Shown: positions 12,056-25,434, numbered from the stretch's first letter. The stretch is DNA of 64,000 bases from Telopea speciosissima (GCF_018873765.1 NC_057923.1:61560593-61624592), one strand, 5' to 3'. Notes: generated by a model not told the origin, from the letters alone. Program-made: numbers and translations.

Positions 12056-12203
12056 CGAGATTTCTACTTGGTTGCATGGTCTTTACACAAGCGTCTGGGT
12101 CAATGAGCGAGTACGTATGGGTATCTACCCAAGGGGTAGAGGTGTCATCTCACGATGCCTGTGAGAGGGTGTAGAAAACACCATCAATTAGAGATCTTTT
12201 TCC
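12056..12203 (+). mobile_element. MITE, GATCTCTACTTGGT family, copy 1
   Basis: It shares long stretches (for example TGGTCTTTACACAAGCGTCT) with 22636-22780 in the opposite orientation. Imperfect inverted ends are visible: GATTTCTACTTGGTTGCATG on the left against AATTAGAGATCT on the right. No open frame belongs to it, so it is a non-autonomous element of unknown superfamily. Confidence 0.65.
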
Positions 12204-14160
12204 CATATATTTATGTTTCAAGCTTTTTAGGGTTTTTTTTTTTTTTTTTTGATAAAATTTTGCTGGTGAAGGGTTCACCCATTCTTATTAAAGGGGAAAA
12301 AAAAAGTTCATCTACGAATCTAAAGTTATTATTACTCCCGTTAATTGCATTGCTTAGTAAAATTGGGTTTAATTGAGAGACTCAACTTCAAATAACTTAG
12401 TTGGAAATAGTTTTTTCATTGCATTGGGATTCGTGTTGCCAGTAATCACATATATCGAAATGAAATAATCCACTTTTCCAATGGATTCATAAATACCTCC
12501 TTAAGTTTTAGGTTATATTTAAAAAAAAAAAATTTTAAAATATTGATGGGTTTCTAGTAACGGTCGAAAAGGATTACCTTCATGGGAGGGAATGCCGCTG
12601 ACAATCACATATTATAGACAAAAATCACTTCCCTAAATCTATAAGACCAGAATATTAATATTTACATTAAAAAATGTTTTGGGGTATTCAAAAAAGGATC
12701 TAAATAGCTAGAGAGTAGGTTTCAGTCAAGGAGGGTTACATCCAAACAGAAGACAATAAAAAGAATAGAAACATTTTAAGCATTCATAACTTTATGCTTT
12801 TGGACCACTTTATTTAACCTCATGTCCATGGTTTTCACTTATCTAGTTTTGATTTGCTTCCAAAAAGGATGGCAATGAATGTTCAATATCATGTTCTAAT
12901 ATTTTTGTATCTCTATTTAGGTCCAAGCATAGTTTTTGAATGGCTGATCAGTTGATGAACCATCTCTCGTGTACAATTGTTTATGCATTAGTAGTAGTTA
13001 GGGTAAGCTCCTAACCCAACTCGATCAAACCTTTTGGTTGGCAAGCATTTTCCATTGGCTTAGTGAATGGATTAGGTTTTAGTTTTTCATGGAATGACAG
13101 AAATCCCTGAGGGCACAACAGTCATTTTACATGGCTTTGTGTCTGGACGCAAGGACGTCGTTGCGTTGTATGCGAACAGGTAGCGTTCTCTTTTCCTAGT
13201 AACAATTATTTTTGCATATATCATATTTTACGAAAAACATTTACTGAATCATGTATTTGTCAAGAATATAGAGTAATAATGTGTATTATACATTGACAAC
13301 AATAATGGGAGGTTTTGTACTTTATTCTTATTTTATTCTTTATTTTGTAATTTTTTAGTATTTATATTTAAAATTATAAACTATAGAAAGAATTTCTCAT
13401 CTTATTTTTTAATTAACATATATTTTTTTCTCTTACAATTAACATACTGAATTATAGAGCAATGTCTCACAGTGTATTTTCCTCCATCCTGGATTTAATA
13501 ACTATGGTTCTGAGAGAGTTTAAAAATAGAACATCCTCAATATGAAGTTGATAGTGTTTCTCCTTCAGAATCTTAAGACGGAACTGAGATGAATCCAATT
13601 TTATCCGATATGAACTTTCATTCGAATGTCTTAGAGAAGGTTTTCAAAATAAATAAGAAACACTTAATGAGAGAAGTTTTCTTCCACACTAATAAAGAGC
13701 ATCGTGAATGGTATTTTACAAATACCACAGAATGAGTAAGTAGATTCATAAGCATGAATGATATTTTACCATTACCACAGAACAAGTAAGTTGATTCATA
13801 AATTATGATGTGACTTTATGTTACAACATCAAGTCAATAATGATTTTCTTATTGACATCCTTCAAGGTGTCAATAAATAACTTGTAACATTTTTTATTCT
13901 CTTAGTATAGGGAAGAGCTTGTATACACGGTCGTACTTTCAACCATTGGATAAGCATGATTGTGTACAGTACACAGCTTCTCATCCCCATCCAACGGTTA
14001 TGCACAAAACCTTTTGCCTTTAGTGTAGCACATTTTTTTTCTCCCAATTAGGGTAAATCCTATCGTTTCACATATGTATCCTAAAAATTTTCATAGACAA
14101 TGAAAGCTTTTTACAATGATATTGATAAGTCACTTTCGAATTATTTTGAAAATCTCTGTT
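12204..14160. other. AT-rich intergenic DNA, no gene seen
   Basis: Homopolymer T and A runs and short frames only. A direct repeat (GAATGGTATTTTACAAATACC versus a close copy about 55 bp on) lies near 13705 and 13760. A partly self-complementary segment around 13960 contains TGTGTACAGTACACA. Nothing resembles an exon. Confidence 0.4.
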
Positions 14161-14299
14161 TGCCAATAGCTTTAAAGGTTGCTTGGTATATAACGAGTAT
14201 TCCCAAGGGGTGGAGATCGTCTAGAAATCTTTTCCTTATCAAGAAATGAGACATTCACCCTTTATGGATTACCCGATGATGGGTTTGTGTGGTGGATCC

Positions 14300-14500
14300 T
14301 AGTCGATGTTCTCATTTCCTATTGTGTGTTTGAATTGATCTTGTTTTGTTGTCTTGGTTGTTGATATAGTCTCCTTGCTAGCTGTCCTGGTGGGTTTAGG
14401 GAATCTCTCCTTTTTCTATCATATGGAGTGTCCATTCCTAGTTGTTTGCCTTCTTTTGTTGTACATAGCTCTTTTTCTTCTTTCACAATAATGATATATT
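14300..14500 (+). repeat. Possible L1-like LINE 3' end
   Basis: A short translated tail, then a T-rich stretch with GTTTGCCTTCTTTTGTTGTACATAG, typical of degraded plant L1 3' ends. It has no poly-A tail or target duplication that I can read, and a MITE lies directly after it. Confidence 0.3.
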
Positions 14501-14501
14501 G

Positions 14502-14641
14502 TTATGGGAGAATGTTCTCTGGGCCACAGCATGCCCAGGCACATGGGCCTGCCTCTCAGGGGGGTAGGGTGGTTATTGTGCCCACCTCCATGTGTCTGGG
14601 CGCAGCTTGCGCTGTGGCACAGAGAGTAGCGCCCCATTTAT
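14502..14641. mobile_element. MITE, GGCCACAGC...CACATGG family
   Basis: The two halves are inverted copies: AATGTTCTCTGGGCCACAGC with AGGCACATGG on the left, and GCGCAGCTTGCGCTGTGGCA reading inward from the right. Related pieces lie at 6795 and 21600. It is about 140 bp, with no coding capacity. Confidence 0.75.
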
Positions 14642-15144
14642 CCAAAAAAAAAAATTCTAAATACATTTATAGATATGCCATTTAGACAATTCATATGTAT
14701 ATGGCGAGAGAACACTGTCTAAGCTTCTAAAGCCTGAACGTGCATTAGCGAATGGAAGTGTACGTGCAAGCATCGACCTAGGTGGGATTTTCGCCTTTCC
14801 GTGGGTCAGGACGATACTTTCCATGGGAGCAGGGTCGTTCTGTGTCTAAGCGTAGGAGCCACGCTACCAAATGGTGAATTTTTTTCAAAAAAACCTTATA
14901 TATTTGTTTTGAACAAGTGGCAATATCACTTGCATTTTTGTATTGCAGCGTTGACTTGCACTGACGTTCTCAAAGGCAACACATCACATGATGCCACGTG
15001 TCATCATATGTATGGCATAAATCGTACCATGTGAACCATTGGTTGATGCTTATATTATTACTCCAACGGTCCAACTTGCTCATATTATCTTCTATTTTTT
15101 TTTACATAAAATTCCAAAAAACTTGTCAAAGCACCAACCGGCAG

Positions 15145-15160
15145 CCCCCCCCCCCCCCCC
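15145..15160. repeat. Poly-C tract
   Basis: An uninterrupted run of about 14-16 C. Similar C or G runs recur at about 28519, 30969, 31087, 32207, 37836 and 57102. Confidence 0.9.
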
Positions 15161-17890
15161 AACAAACGGATCCAGCAAATTTTGAAAATAATGGAATATT
15201 TATCAGCCTGTCTAAATTACCCTTGTCAGTCATCTCAACAAAATCCGAGGGCACTTAGCTCCTCTCTCTCTTTCTCTCAATTGGGGTAGAAAAGTCATTT
15301 CATAAGAAGAAGGAGAGAGATAGACACAAGGAGCGCTTGGTAGTGTTCTTTCCCTTATAAATTTAAAGGTATCTCATGATGAGTATATTTATAAAAATAA
15401 CTAGTGGACGGGTACACACCAAAGTGTGTCAAATGGAAGAGTGATTCACGGTTTTTTTGATTGTATTAGAATGATTTGGATTGACCACATTTAAAATTCG
15501 AGCCTCAAATTCTATCATTTACCCTCGAGTGTATGTCTATGCAATTCTTGTTTGTGTTAGCTAGAGGTTTAATTAATACGTGAGTTTAATTATTAATTAT
15601 TTTGGAAAGTAGGAGTGACATGCGTAAATATCCAAAGCTCACTGGTAGATCTGTAATTACATGATATCTCAGGGGAGGTACATATAAATTACCCTAAAAA
15701 TTTCTATTTTGCAATAAGGAGAGTGTTTTCTAGACCATTAGGTCTGTAGAGTTTCAGTAGATTAACATAAATGGATCCGAAGGCCCCTTGCTCACACGTT
15801 TTATTTTCAGTCAAAACAGAGTTGACCAAGTGGAAAAATAAGATTTAAAAAATCCAATGAAATAAAATGAAACTTTTCAAACAAAAAATATACTATTGAA
15901 ATAAGAGAATATGTCAATACATGGGAGGTATGTGGTTGAATCTAAGTATAAAATTTGACACATGGCCAATCTAGACCATTTTCTAGATATTCATAAAGTT
16001 AAAATTTCCATATCGCTCTTCCTTGGGGAAAAATATGGTATTAATCTCAAGATACTCTCTAGTGTTGTTGGTTTAGAAAAAGTTTTGCCTTTCAACTATC
16101 ATACTATTCTTGGAAATTATTGACATTTCGTAGACACCCCGTTGTCACCCTGGGGATGTTCAGGGAAACGTTGAGATAAATATTCTGAGACAAGGGTAAA
16201 AGCTCACCTTCTATATTTTAAAATTATCAAAATACTCCTAAGAGAGGTTAATTGGAAGAAAAAAAATTAATAAAACTGCCTTGGAATCCATGAATTTGGT
16301 GTATTTTATTATAAAATATCTATTATTTAAGACAATGTGAAAACGGTTTGATTTTGTCATTATTTTACATTTTTAAGTATTTTTGGTCATGTAGGATCCA
16401 TAATTTTCCAAAATTTTAGTCAAATTAGTGCCTAAATTTCATACCATTGGATAGTACTCAGAATAAGCTTTGCAGGCTAGGAATGCTTGATTCACGAAAA
16501 TCGGGCTTACAAATTGAAAGATATGAGTTTTCAAAGTTTTAAAGAAAAATAAATAAATAGTCAAAAATAAAAAAAATAAAAAAAATAAAAAAAGTTAATT
16601 CGATCGATGGCCACATCGATATCGAAATGACATCGCCACCGATGTCACTGAGTCAACCCATCGCTTGATCTCATCAGTCAGATGGGTGAATCGATCGACT
16701 TATATTAGCATCTTACAAGTCAAACCAAGAGTACGGTAACGAAACAATACATATAATGAGGAGATAAAAGGAACCCCCATCTTTATTCTTTAACGAGGAG
16801 AGAGATTGTGAATGACCTTCAAAATCAAATACAACACGATATTAAAATGTCTTTCTCAAAGTAAATACAATGAACAAAGAAAGTGTCACATGACAAAATC
16901 TAAAAACGCAGGATAAGATTGATTAAAGTAGCTTGACTGCTTTAATCCATTAAAAGTACTTACTCTCTCCACATGGGTGTAAAAATCAGTGTAACTATCG
17001 CTCTCATTCTATCACGTGAATGGATCATATGGTAAATCAGACTCTTGCATATTTAGGAAATGATCTAGATTAATTTCTCTTTTCATCTAATTAATAGTTT
17101 ACCTTTTCATATACGTCCACACATCTCGTTATAATTTTATAATCCATGAACTATATATATAATCTCAAATATTTACTGATTTATTCTATAATGTGGACAA
17201 CTTTAATTGTGCTGAAACTTAACTTATGAATAAGAAATCATTGCCAATCCAGGGCTTGCCCTGGTGGTTTGCTACTCCCTTGGGAGAACTGCATCAAACT
17301 CTTGATCGGTGATTTAAGTCTCCTTAACGACACCTAGTCCATATTTAATTGTTTTTCAAGAAGTGGAGCTTTTGGGTACCATATTTGACCCCTTATGGAT
17401 CCCCTCATTGCCTCCTTGTGGGGTCCTGTTGAGGTTGATGGCTAGTGAACCCTTGAATTGCATGCCAAAAAAAAAAAAAAAACCCATATGGAATCTTCTG
17501 GTTCACAAAATTTTATTCCCATCCAATTGTCACATGAAAAAAATAAGAAATATGATTGAAGGTGATAATTATTCGGGTACGGTAGGGAAGGGAAAGCAAG
17601 CCAGGAAGGGGGTGTCTAACACTTTATTCAAACCTGGGAGCGTGAACTCTGAGAAAATATCTGCCCCACCCGGTTGAAAACAAAGTCACAAACTAACTTT
17701 ATTTTAAAAAATCTACATTTGACAATCAATCCTCTCTGTCTCTCTCTCTCTCTGATTTGGCCCTTTAGTGATTGGCCAGTCCAAAAGAAAACTAACCCGA
17801 CCCATTTAAATGGCTCACTCAACTCAACAAGGGTTAATGGAACCATTTCAGAAAAGGGTGACTTGATTGAGCTGTGGGACTTATAACACT
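15161..17890. other. Intergenic DNA with MITE scraps, no gene seen
   Basis: A piece of the AGAGATAGACACA MITE family lies near 15320-15345. Near 15930-15990 is a scrap of the ~430-bp element found in the BIO2 introns (AAATTTGACACATGGCCAAT). The rest is AT-rich with no exon-like segment. Confidence 0.4.
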
Positions 17891-18128
17891 CATGGTTCTA
17901 AGTATCGGTATCGTATTGCTTGTATTGGTTTTGCTAGTTGTCGATATCGATATCGTGTCGATATTATATTGATAATACCAGACAAAGGGTAAAATGGTCA
18001 GAAAACTCATTTTTTTAAGAATTTCAAGAATACTTTTATCTGATACAATCAATCCAAACCGATACCGTATCAATATCATATTGATTTTGTATGTTGCCAA
18101 TACCTGTTTTGATATCGTGTATTCCATG
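17891..18128. mobile_element. MITE, CATGGTT family, 8-bp target duplication
   Basis: The ends are CATGGTTCTAAGTATCGG and, inverted, CATGGAATACACGATATC. ATAACACT flanks both sides (17883-17890 and 18129-18136), a readable 8-bp target duplication that fits a hAT-type origin. A relative lies at 45207-45460. Confidence 0.8.
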
Positions 18129-18136
18129 ATAACACT

Positions 18137-19932
18137 GGTGTTTCATGGAATAGTTTTTGTTGTTATTATCAAAGGAAAAAAAAAAATAAAAGAATAGATT
18201 TTGTTAATTTTAATTCAATGGAAAAGATACGGTAACCAATCAAGAATGATGATGTGAGATACAGTCTTTGTTTTTGTTTTTTTCAGTTATTTTTTGCTAG
18301 TGAAGATGTGAGATATAGTTGTTATTTGAAATGTAAAGTTTGTAAGTTAGAAAATTAAAACAGTACATAGGTAGTGGGCAAAAGGGCTTGAAATTCTCAA
18401 AATCTACAAAATTTAGAGGTCCCCACCATTCTTAAATTTAAAAAAAAAAAAAAAAACTGGGCACGGGTATCCAACATGTCTCTTCTCCCTTTGAAAAAAA
18501 TTCCTCTTTTTCTTTTCTATCAACTCTGTGATTAATATATGTCGTTAACTAGCTTATCAAAAGCTGGCAGCATACCCAACCCTCTCCCATTAAAATCTTA
18601 CTCTTTAAAGCTTTATCCAAACTGGCCCAATTCAACTAACACAAACCACTACCACTTTGCATTACAGCTTCAGCTTGTATTTATTTGGTATCACTTTTAG
18701 AATATTCTTTGCAAACCGACCACTTTCATGAATGGCAGCAATTGATACAGATCTCATCAAGTAATCGTGCGTGAAGCATACACATACGGGTAGGTGATCG
18801 AGTTTAATACTTTAATGTGTACGTAACTGCCCTCCTTGACTATTTTGATATAATTCACCCAGCGGAAAAGATAAAAAGAATTTGAAAAAGATAAAGAAGA
18901 AGAAGAGGGAGAATCCTATGTAGTTTGATAATCTTTCATTATTGAGTACCTTTATTCACGTTTATGAACTATAAATTGACCTTTGGGTAGGCGGCTTCAA
19001 CTTTTTTATTATGAATGGATCAGGGGTAGGGGGCTTCTCGACCTAGTGGTCCTTTAGCTAATACCAGATCTTTGTTATAAGGGTATTTTGATGTGGGTGA
19101 AGATGGTGGCCAATGCATGGGTGGACCTGCAACCAAGAAAGTAAACACAAGAGGGGGGGGACCGGAGATGGCTCTCCTCCAGCCGTAACGGGAGTTGCAG
19201 GATCCAGCCCAACCAAAAGAGGGGTGTTTGGGTCATTTCATAGGAGGGGCCTATACGTGTGTCCTACCCTCAAATTTTAAACTCTTTTTAATAAGTATCT
19301 AATAAAACTAAATTAAAACATATATAGACAGTCACAAGTGTCATTAGGGTCATAATTATCTCAAGACAATCATTTGTAATCTTTCCAATTACTCTTATAT
19401 ATTATTGTTTAGTGATGATAACCTTTAGATTTGAATTTAATTGGTTGATTTATTTTTGCACACTCAATACTTATAATGATAGAAAATTTAGTTGATTCAT
19501 TTAAGAGAAGGTTTCCTACTTCCTTAAGAAGATCAATGAAAGTATTTATTGAGAAAGTGATGGTCATATTAGTGCCTTGTGACATAGTTTGTTAAAAAAG
19601 GTAAGATCAAAGATACAATTCTTGTTTTAATCCTAGGTAGGTGCCCTTTCCCTTTGTCTTCATAATTGTGTATTACTTTCTTAATTTATTCCTTGGATGC
19701 TTTTATGATTACCATTATCTTTGTAGACTAAAGTTCAATGATGTCATCCTCATTATTTGGGGAGCCATTGAAAAATTTCATATTAATCATGAAATTAAGT
19801 TAATTAATTAAATAGGTGGTTTTAAGGGTTTCTTGGAAACATTAATTAAACACCTCCACATAAAGCCTTAAAAAGAAGAGTAGTTATGTCTATCTATTTT
19901 GTCTCTTCATTTGATTTCTTTTTGCTCCCATC
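18137..19932. other. AT-rich intergenic DNA, no gene seen
   Basis: Homopolymer A runs (about 18440) and short frames only. No family signature, RNA gene or clear repeat ends. Confidence 0.4.
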
Positions 19933-19959
19933 AATTTGTGTAGTTGGGGAGTTTGGGTC

Positions 19960-20088
19960 CTTATTTTATTATCTCTCTTGGGTGAACAAATGGCTTGTTG
20001 TTCTCGCCATTATGTTTTAGGACAGAATCCCCCTGTTTAAGCTTTAGCTTTCTTTACCTTTAAAAAAAATTAAAAATAAAAAACAAAA
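19960..20088 (+). mobile_element. 5'-truncated L1-like LINE copy with long target duplication
   Basis: About 130 bp of L1-type 3' end with an A-rich tail. A 27-bp direct repeat flanks it exactly (19933-19959 and 20089-20115; both contain TTTGTGTAGTTGGGGAGTTT). The body matches the tail at 20630-20790 (GTTGTTCTCGCCATTATGTT versus GTTGCCCTCGCCACTATATT), so both come from one LINE family. The duplication is nearly perfect, so the insertion is fairly young. Confidence 0.85.
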
Positions 20089-20589
20089 AATTTGTGTAGT
20101 TGGGGAGTTTGGGTCTTTTGGGACTCTTATGGAGGTGGCCCAACACAAAAGCTGGGCAGCCCCAGAAGGATTTGGGCCCAATGAGTCACCAGCTAAGATC
20201 ATGTAGTGGGCTTAGCTAGGTTTATTTCTTATAAATTTGTCAAACTGATTCCATAGGAAAATGCTTTTTCTTTTAAGTCACACCAAAGAAAGACTAATAA
20301 GAAAGTCATTTTGTCATATAATGGAACATGTACAGTTGTGTATGCAAAAGGGTCAAAGGAAAATGATCGACAACTACAATAATTTTTCCCTTATCTATAT
20401 CTTACTATCTAGGTGTCTCTCACTCTCTCTTTCAAAAGATGAGGTCTGTTTGGAAGTTAAAATATTTTTTATAAATTTTATACCTAGTTAGTTAGGTTTG
20501 ACTCTCTCTCTTTTCGCCAGAGGAGGAGGCTCTTTTGGCCTGTGTTACTCTTGATCAGCCTGATTTTTATGCTAAGATTCTTCGATAAT

Positions 20590-20793
20590 CGAATAAGATA
20601 AGGACTCCCTCGGTGTGCCTCACAGATCTCCCATAGCCTTATTTTATTATTTTGCTTAGGTAAGCAAGTGGTTTGTTGCCCTCGCCACTATATTTTAGGA
20701 CCAAGTCTCTTTTTTTCAGCTTTAGTTTTCTTTGTCTTTAGACTTGTTTGTCTCCTTTTTAATTTTCAATAAATTTTTTAAAAAAAAAACTAA
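20590..20793 (+). mobile_element. L1-like LINE 3' end with poly-A
   Basis: Shares its 3' sequence with the copy at 19960 and ends in a run of ten A after TTTTCAATAAATTTT. The upstream limit is uncertain, and no target duplication could be identified. Confidence 0.6.
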
Positions 20794-21246
20794 ATTTGAG
20801 TCTTAAACTAGACCAATATACTAATTAAAAGGCTACTTAATATAGTAGCTAATAACACAATACACCTTTTCCTTTTATCAAATTAATATATGAGAGTTTG
20901 AAGCCCAATGAAATTGGGTCCATGCATGTGCATGTCCATGTGTGTGTGTGTGGATCTATATTAGGAATATTCTTAATTATTGTATTATTTGATTTGACAT
21001 TTTCTTATATTGCCATTTTGATGCCCAAATAATCCCACCTTTTTCTTTGTTTGTGGTTTTTATTTGATCGTGCCAGATTAAGCTTATGTAGTGGCCTTTT
21101 GTATTTAATCTTTTCATTTTCCATTTTTTAACAAATAAGGGGATCATTGGTCAAGGCATGGTTCTGTGAACTGATGGCAACTACAGTGATCTGTAAAGTA
21201 TAATAAGGTAGTGTAGAAGGTTCCAATGTTGGATTTGTAGCTAGTG

Positions 21247-21290
21247 AAGCTCACTGCCAGAGAGAGAGAGAGAGAGATAGAGAGATTTAA
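21247..21290. repeat. GA-rich simple repeat
   Basis: GAGAGAGAGAGAGATAGAGAGA, next to the MITE cluster. Confidence 0.7.
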
Positions 21291-21459
21291 CTATTGGAGC
21301 ATCAGATCGAGATACACATTGGCACTCCAAGAAAGACTATCAAATTATATATATATATATTTTTATTTATTTTTTTTTGGGGGGAGGGGGGAGATGGCAA
21401 AGATTAACTAATAATGTAAGAGAGGAGGATAGGAAGCCATGTGAAGACAATCAAGCATG

Positions 21460-21970
21460 TTATACACTTGTCTCTCTTTTTTTCTCTCTCTCTCAAAACA
21501 AGGGGAGATGTCTTTTCATATGAGGAGGAGAGAGATAGAGTCGTGAGAGTGCTCGCGTAGGCTATACTTTTGTACAAAGTCTTTTTTTTAATATATATAG
21601 GGACATTGTTCTTTGTGCCGCAATGCAAGCTGCACCCAGACACATGGCCCTGCCATGCAGGGGAGAGAGATAAATATGCTAGCAGTATATCGTATGCTAG
21701 TACCCTATGTGTCTATCTCTCTCTTCCACCCTTTGAAATGATTCCCTTTAACTTTCAATGGGAGGAAGAGAGAGATAGACACATGGGGTGCTAACGTACC
21801 CAACCTTTTTCATATCTATATGGAAATAGTTTTTTGTCCGGGTATCACTCCCATGTGTCTATTTTTCTCCACAAAACAAGGGGGCAGAGGTGTCTATTCA
21901 AATGGAGAGAAAAGAAATAGACTCATGGGACTGCTTGCATAGGCCACACTCCCGAACATAGAATATTTAT
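21460..21970. mobile_element. Cluster of three to four related MITEs
   Basis: Pieces carrying the AGAGATAGACACATGG core and its inverse are packed side by side. One at about 21823-21970 has inverted ends TTTTTTGTCCGGGTATCACT and, from the right, TATGTTCGGGAGTGTGGCCT. One at about 21666-21800 has an inverted pair around TGTGTCTATCTCTCTCTTCC. A right half lies at 21480-21590. A scrap of the 14502 family is at 21600-21665. Relatives are at 27321 and 27970. Confidence 0.7.
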
Positions 21971-22635
21971 ATTCTAAAATCATTATTGGGTCAATAACCA
22001 AAGCTGGGAATGTGGGGCAGCACCTTAGAATAAGGGTAACATGCAAAGAAAGAAGTCCATTTAGGCGGTTTAGTTTGGTTTTCTAAAGGACATAATAGCT
22101 GGTGGGATTTAGAATCTCTTGAAAAGTTTATATTATCCTAATCTAAACGTTCTGGAGTTTTGTCCTTTTAACCTGTGGCCACCTATCAAAAGCCCAAAAC
22201 AAAATTCTCTCTCTCTCTCTCTCTCAGTATTTTTAAAATTGATGGTTTTTAATCTGTTCACGTTAGGTATCAATGTTTGACTTTGTGTTGATGAGAAAGC
22301 ATAAACATAATTACTTAAAACCAAACTGGCTTTCTTAATTAAAGGGAGCTGATGAGATTAGACAAAGATCTTCATAGTAGTTGTTGATAGGGAATGCTTT
22401 TGTTTAGTGTTAATTAATTAAATCTGATCTGTTTAGATACAATTTGCAGTTCAAAGGTTGTAACTGGCTAGATAATAGGGGCTTTATACAAGCAATATTG
22501 CTTCTTTATGATCCAAGAGAATAGAAATGGGATTGTTAAAAGGAAGAAATTAGAATGTAGTACTTGGGCCAAAAAGGCCTGTTCAGGCCCAAGTATAAAT
22601 GGGCTGATCACGGAACAGCTACTTGCTGGTGAAAA

Positions 22636-22780
22636 CAATCTCTACTCGGTGATGTTTCCCACGTCTTCTCACAAGAAAACGTGAAATGACGCCTTTGCCT
22701 CCTAGGTAGATACTCAGGCGTGTACCCCCATTGGCCTAGACGCTTGTGTAAAGACCATGTGACCAAGTAGAGATCTCTTG
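22636..22780 (-). mobile_element. MITE, GATCTCTACTTGGT family, copy 2
   Basis: Reverse-oriented relative of 12056-12203. The inverted ends are clearer here: CAATCTCTACTCGGTGAT on the left and, inverted from the right, AGAGATCTCTACTTGGTCAC. Confidence 0.7.
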
Positions 22781-24052
22781 TCCATATAGGTGTGCATAGA
22801 CATATATGGGGGATGCATCTATGCACACGAATACACAAGAAGATATTTGGATGAATTAGACTCTTAAATTTGACATGTGACTAATTTAGACTATGAATTT
22901 TCAATCCAAATGTCAAAAATAAGCAAATTATCCATCCATTTTTTGGTATTTAAACTGAGAATGTAAGAAATAAAGGTTCCAACGGGCGTGTAGGAACATT
23001 TTTCCTATTTACAGAGATATAAAATAGAAAATTTATTGCATACAAGAAGTATTGGCCTTTTTGGAGTAGATTGAAGGAACAAACCTAATAAGTGAATTTT
23101 TGTAAATTTTTCAAACCTCACAAGTAAACTTTTGTAAAATTTTTCAAACGTAACAAGGAAATGGTTTGATTCAACCCACAATAACATCACATGTTGAATT
23201 AGGGTTTAAGAATATAAAACCAAGCAAAAAGAAATAGTTCAGGCAAAAAGATGTACAATCAGACCTCGAAACCACTTCTATTGCCTCCACAAGGGTCAAA
23301 AACCCTTAATCCCAAGAAGTTAGGGCGGTGGGTGGGGTCGGCAGTAATGGTTGTTTACCCTTCTTTTTTTAAGGAACAAGTCCTTGGCAAAGATGGTATC
23401 AAACCCGACCTATTTGGAAAAAATGATCCCATCGATTCTCATTCTCAACTTGAAACATAAAAAAAAATACTTCTTAGAGAGTTACCTTTGCTGATGACAA
23501 CGAAAACAAATGGGCAAGGATCTCGTGAAAATGTCCCATCAACTTGACTCTCAATCCCAAAAAACGAAACATTGGTAAATACTTTGGGAACAGAAACAGG
23601 AATCAGAAATTGTTCCGGAAAACAATTCCAAGAACTGATTATGTAATTCTGTTTTGGCCCTGTTTTTTAAAGTTTGTTCCAAGATGGTCCTTACTCAGGG
23701 GTCTATATTGTTCCATATTTTTTTTTTTGGTTGAATATATTGTTCCATATAACCTTACAATATTGTCATCATCCCTTCCCTGTTATTTGAGTTGCTTTAA
23801 CATGTGGGTGGGCCCATATCGAACCCAAATAGGGTTTAGTGTACTGGAAACAACACCACTCTACTGATGTCACACTTCTCGAAATTGATAGTTCCTTGGC
23901 AAGACATCCAAAGAGATAGAGCTTGAGACGATATCATAGAGGATCCCAAGGTAACCTTAAATTACATTGCCTTCCTTAAACCAGAAAGGGCCAAAAAAAA
24001 AAACCCTCCCTTTGTTACTTCATCACCTTTGGGATTTGACATCTAAAGCTTG
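22781..24052. other. Intergenic DNA, no gene seen
   Basis: Near 22850-22930 is another scrap of the element found in the BIO2 introns (AAATTTGACATGTGACTAAT). Near 23090-23160 is a short repeated motif (TTTTTGTAAA, TTTTTCAAAC, twice). The rest is unassigned. Confidence 0.4.
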
Positions 24053-24210
24053 TTCTCTCTCTCTCTTATGAAAGACAAAAAAGAAAGGGATTATTATTGG
24101 TGAAGCTTTATCTCAATTTAATTCAGGAAGTGTCTCTCTCTCTTTTGAAAGACAAAAAAGAAAAGAATTATTATCAGTGAAACTTTATCTCAATTTAATT
24201 CAGGAAATAC
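24053..24210. repeat. Two-copy tandem repeat, ~80 bp
   Basis: The segment with GAAAGACAAAAAAGAAA and CTTTATCTCAATTTAATTCA occurs twice in a row. The second copy runs into the LTR-like sequence described next. Confidence 0.75.
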
Positions 24211-24450
24211 TGATGATTCTTCCTTAATATCGGGTCAAAATGCTATATATAGTTTGCTATCTCGTAAAGAAGAGAGGGTTAAAATTTTGTAATTTTTTCA
24301 TCAAAATAATGGAAACGCTGATTTATCACTCGGTCATGGACCTAGCCCATTTTGGATGAACCAAGTAAATCTTTGTGTTCTATGTGTGTGTGTGATTCTC
24401 TTTCATTTTTCTTTTGCTAATTGTGTTCTATACCCTTAACAAGTAAATTG
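24211..24450 (+). mobile_element. LTR-like fossil (Copia type), fragment
   Basis: The downstream half reads like the end of a Copia LTR: a segment around AACCAAGTAAATCTTTGTG, then a T-rich stretch. It resembles 26400-26880, 41630-41720 and 47230-47570. It is old and broken, with no internal region attached. Confidence 0.4.
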
Positions 24451-24953
24451 CATTCTTCTATATATATATTGGGAGTTTCTAAACGACAGCTCTATAGATG
24501 TATTATACTTGTAACATTATTTTTTTGCCCTTTTAGTAACACACTCTTTTTTAACGAGGGGAATTAAGTCTTTTCATTTCACATGCATGTTCGAATAATA
24601 TGCAAGTTTTAATAATGATATAGTAACAGCTCACTTTAAATTTTTTTCGAAAATTTTTTTTACCCCTTAATTAAATAACTTTTGAAAATAAGACCAGGAC
24701 AATCAAAATAAGGTTACAACTCATTTCACCATTTTGGTGACAACAAGATACACCCTATACACATATATTTAGGGCATATATGTACATACATGGCCATTTC
24801 TTAAGCCGACGGATGGGGTAGAGAGGAAAAGTGTGTAATGTCATTTCTGCCCTTACTACATGACCATGCAATCCTTTAAAGTTATCACCAAAATCAAACA
24901 TAAACATAGGGGTTTTAATTAAAGACTTGGGAATATAAACATAGTTGCAACAT

Positions 24954-25398
24954 CTACTCATGTTTATCATTCTTGCCACCAGATGACCAGTTTAGAAGAC
25001 TTAAAGTGTCAAAGGACTTGATGGTTGTGACCTTTGGTGGTGGTGGGTTCTGTTGGGTTGCAAGAGAATGAACATACTTGCAGTTGGGACAAGATGGAGA
25101 AGACCTAGAAAGCATAACAAGTAGATGACACTTCAAACAAGCCACAGCTACCATGTTATTATTATTATTGTATGAAGAACTGTACTTCTTTGAGCCTTCT
25201 AATATCTCAGAGCTTCTCTTCCCTTCTGAACTTGATGAGATTGGTGAGATATTGAGTTCTAAATCCAGCTTCTGTTCTTTTGGACAGTTCCAGCTCTTCT
25301 TTAAAGTGCTTCTATTTAAATAATACATTCTCCCAGACTGCAAAAACAAACCCAATAGAGAATACCATAAAGTGATCAAAATAATGTAAAATACTATA

Positions 25399-25434
<36 letters not shown>

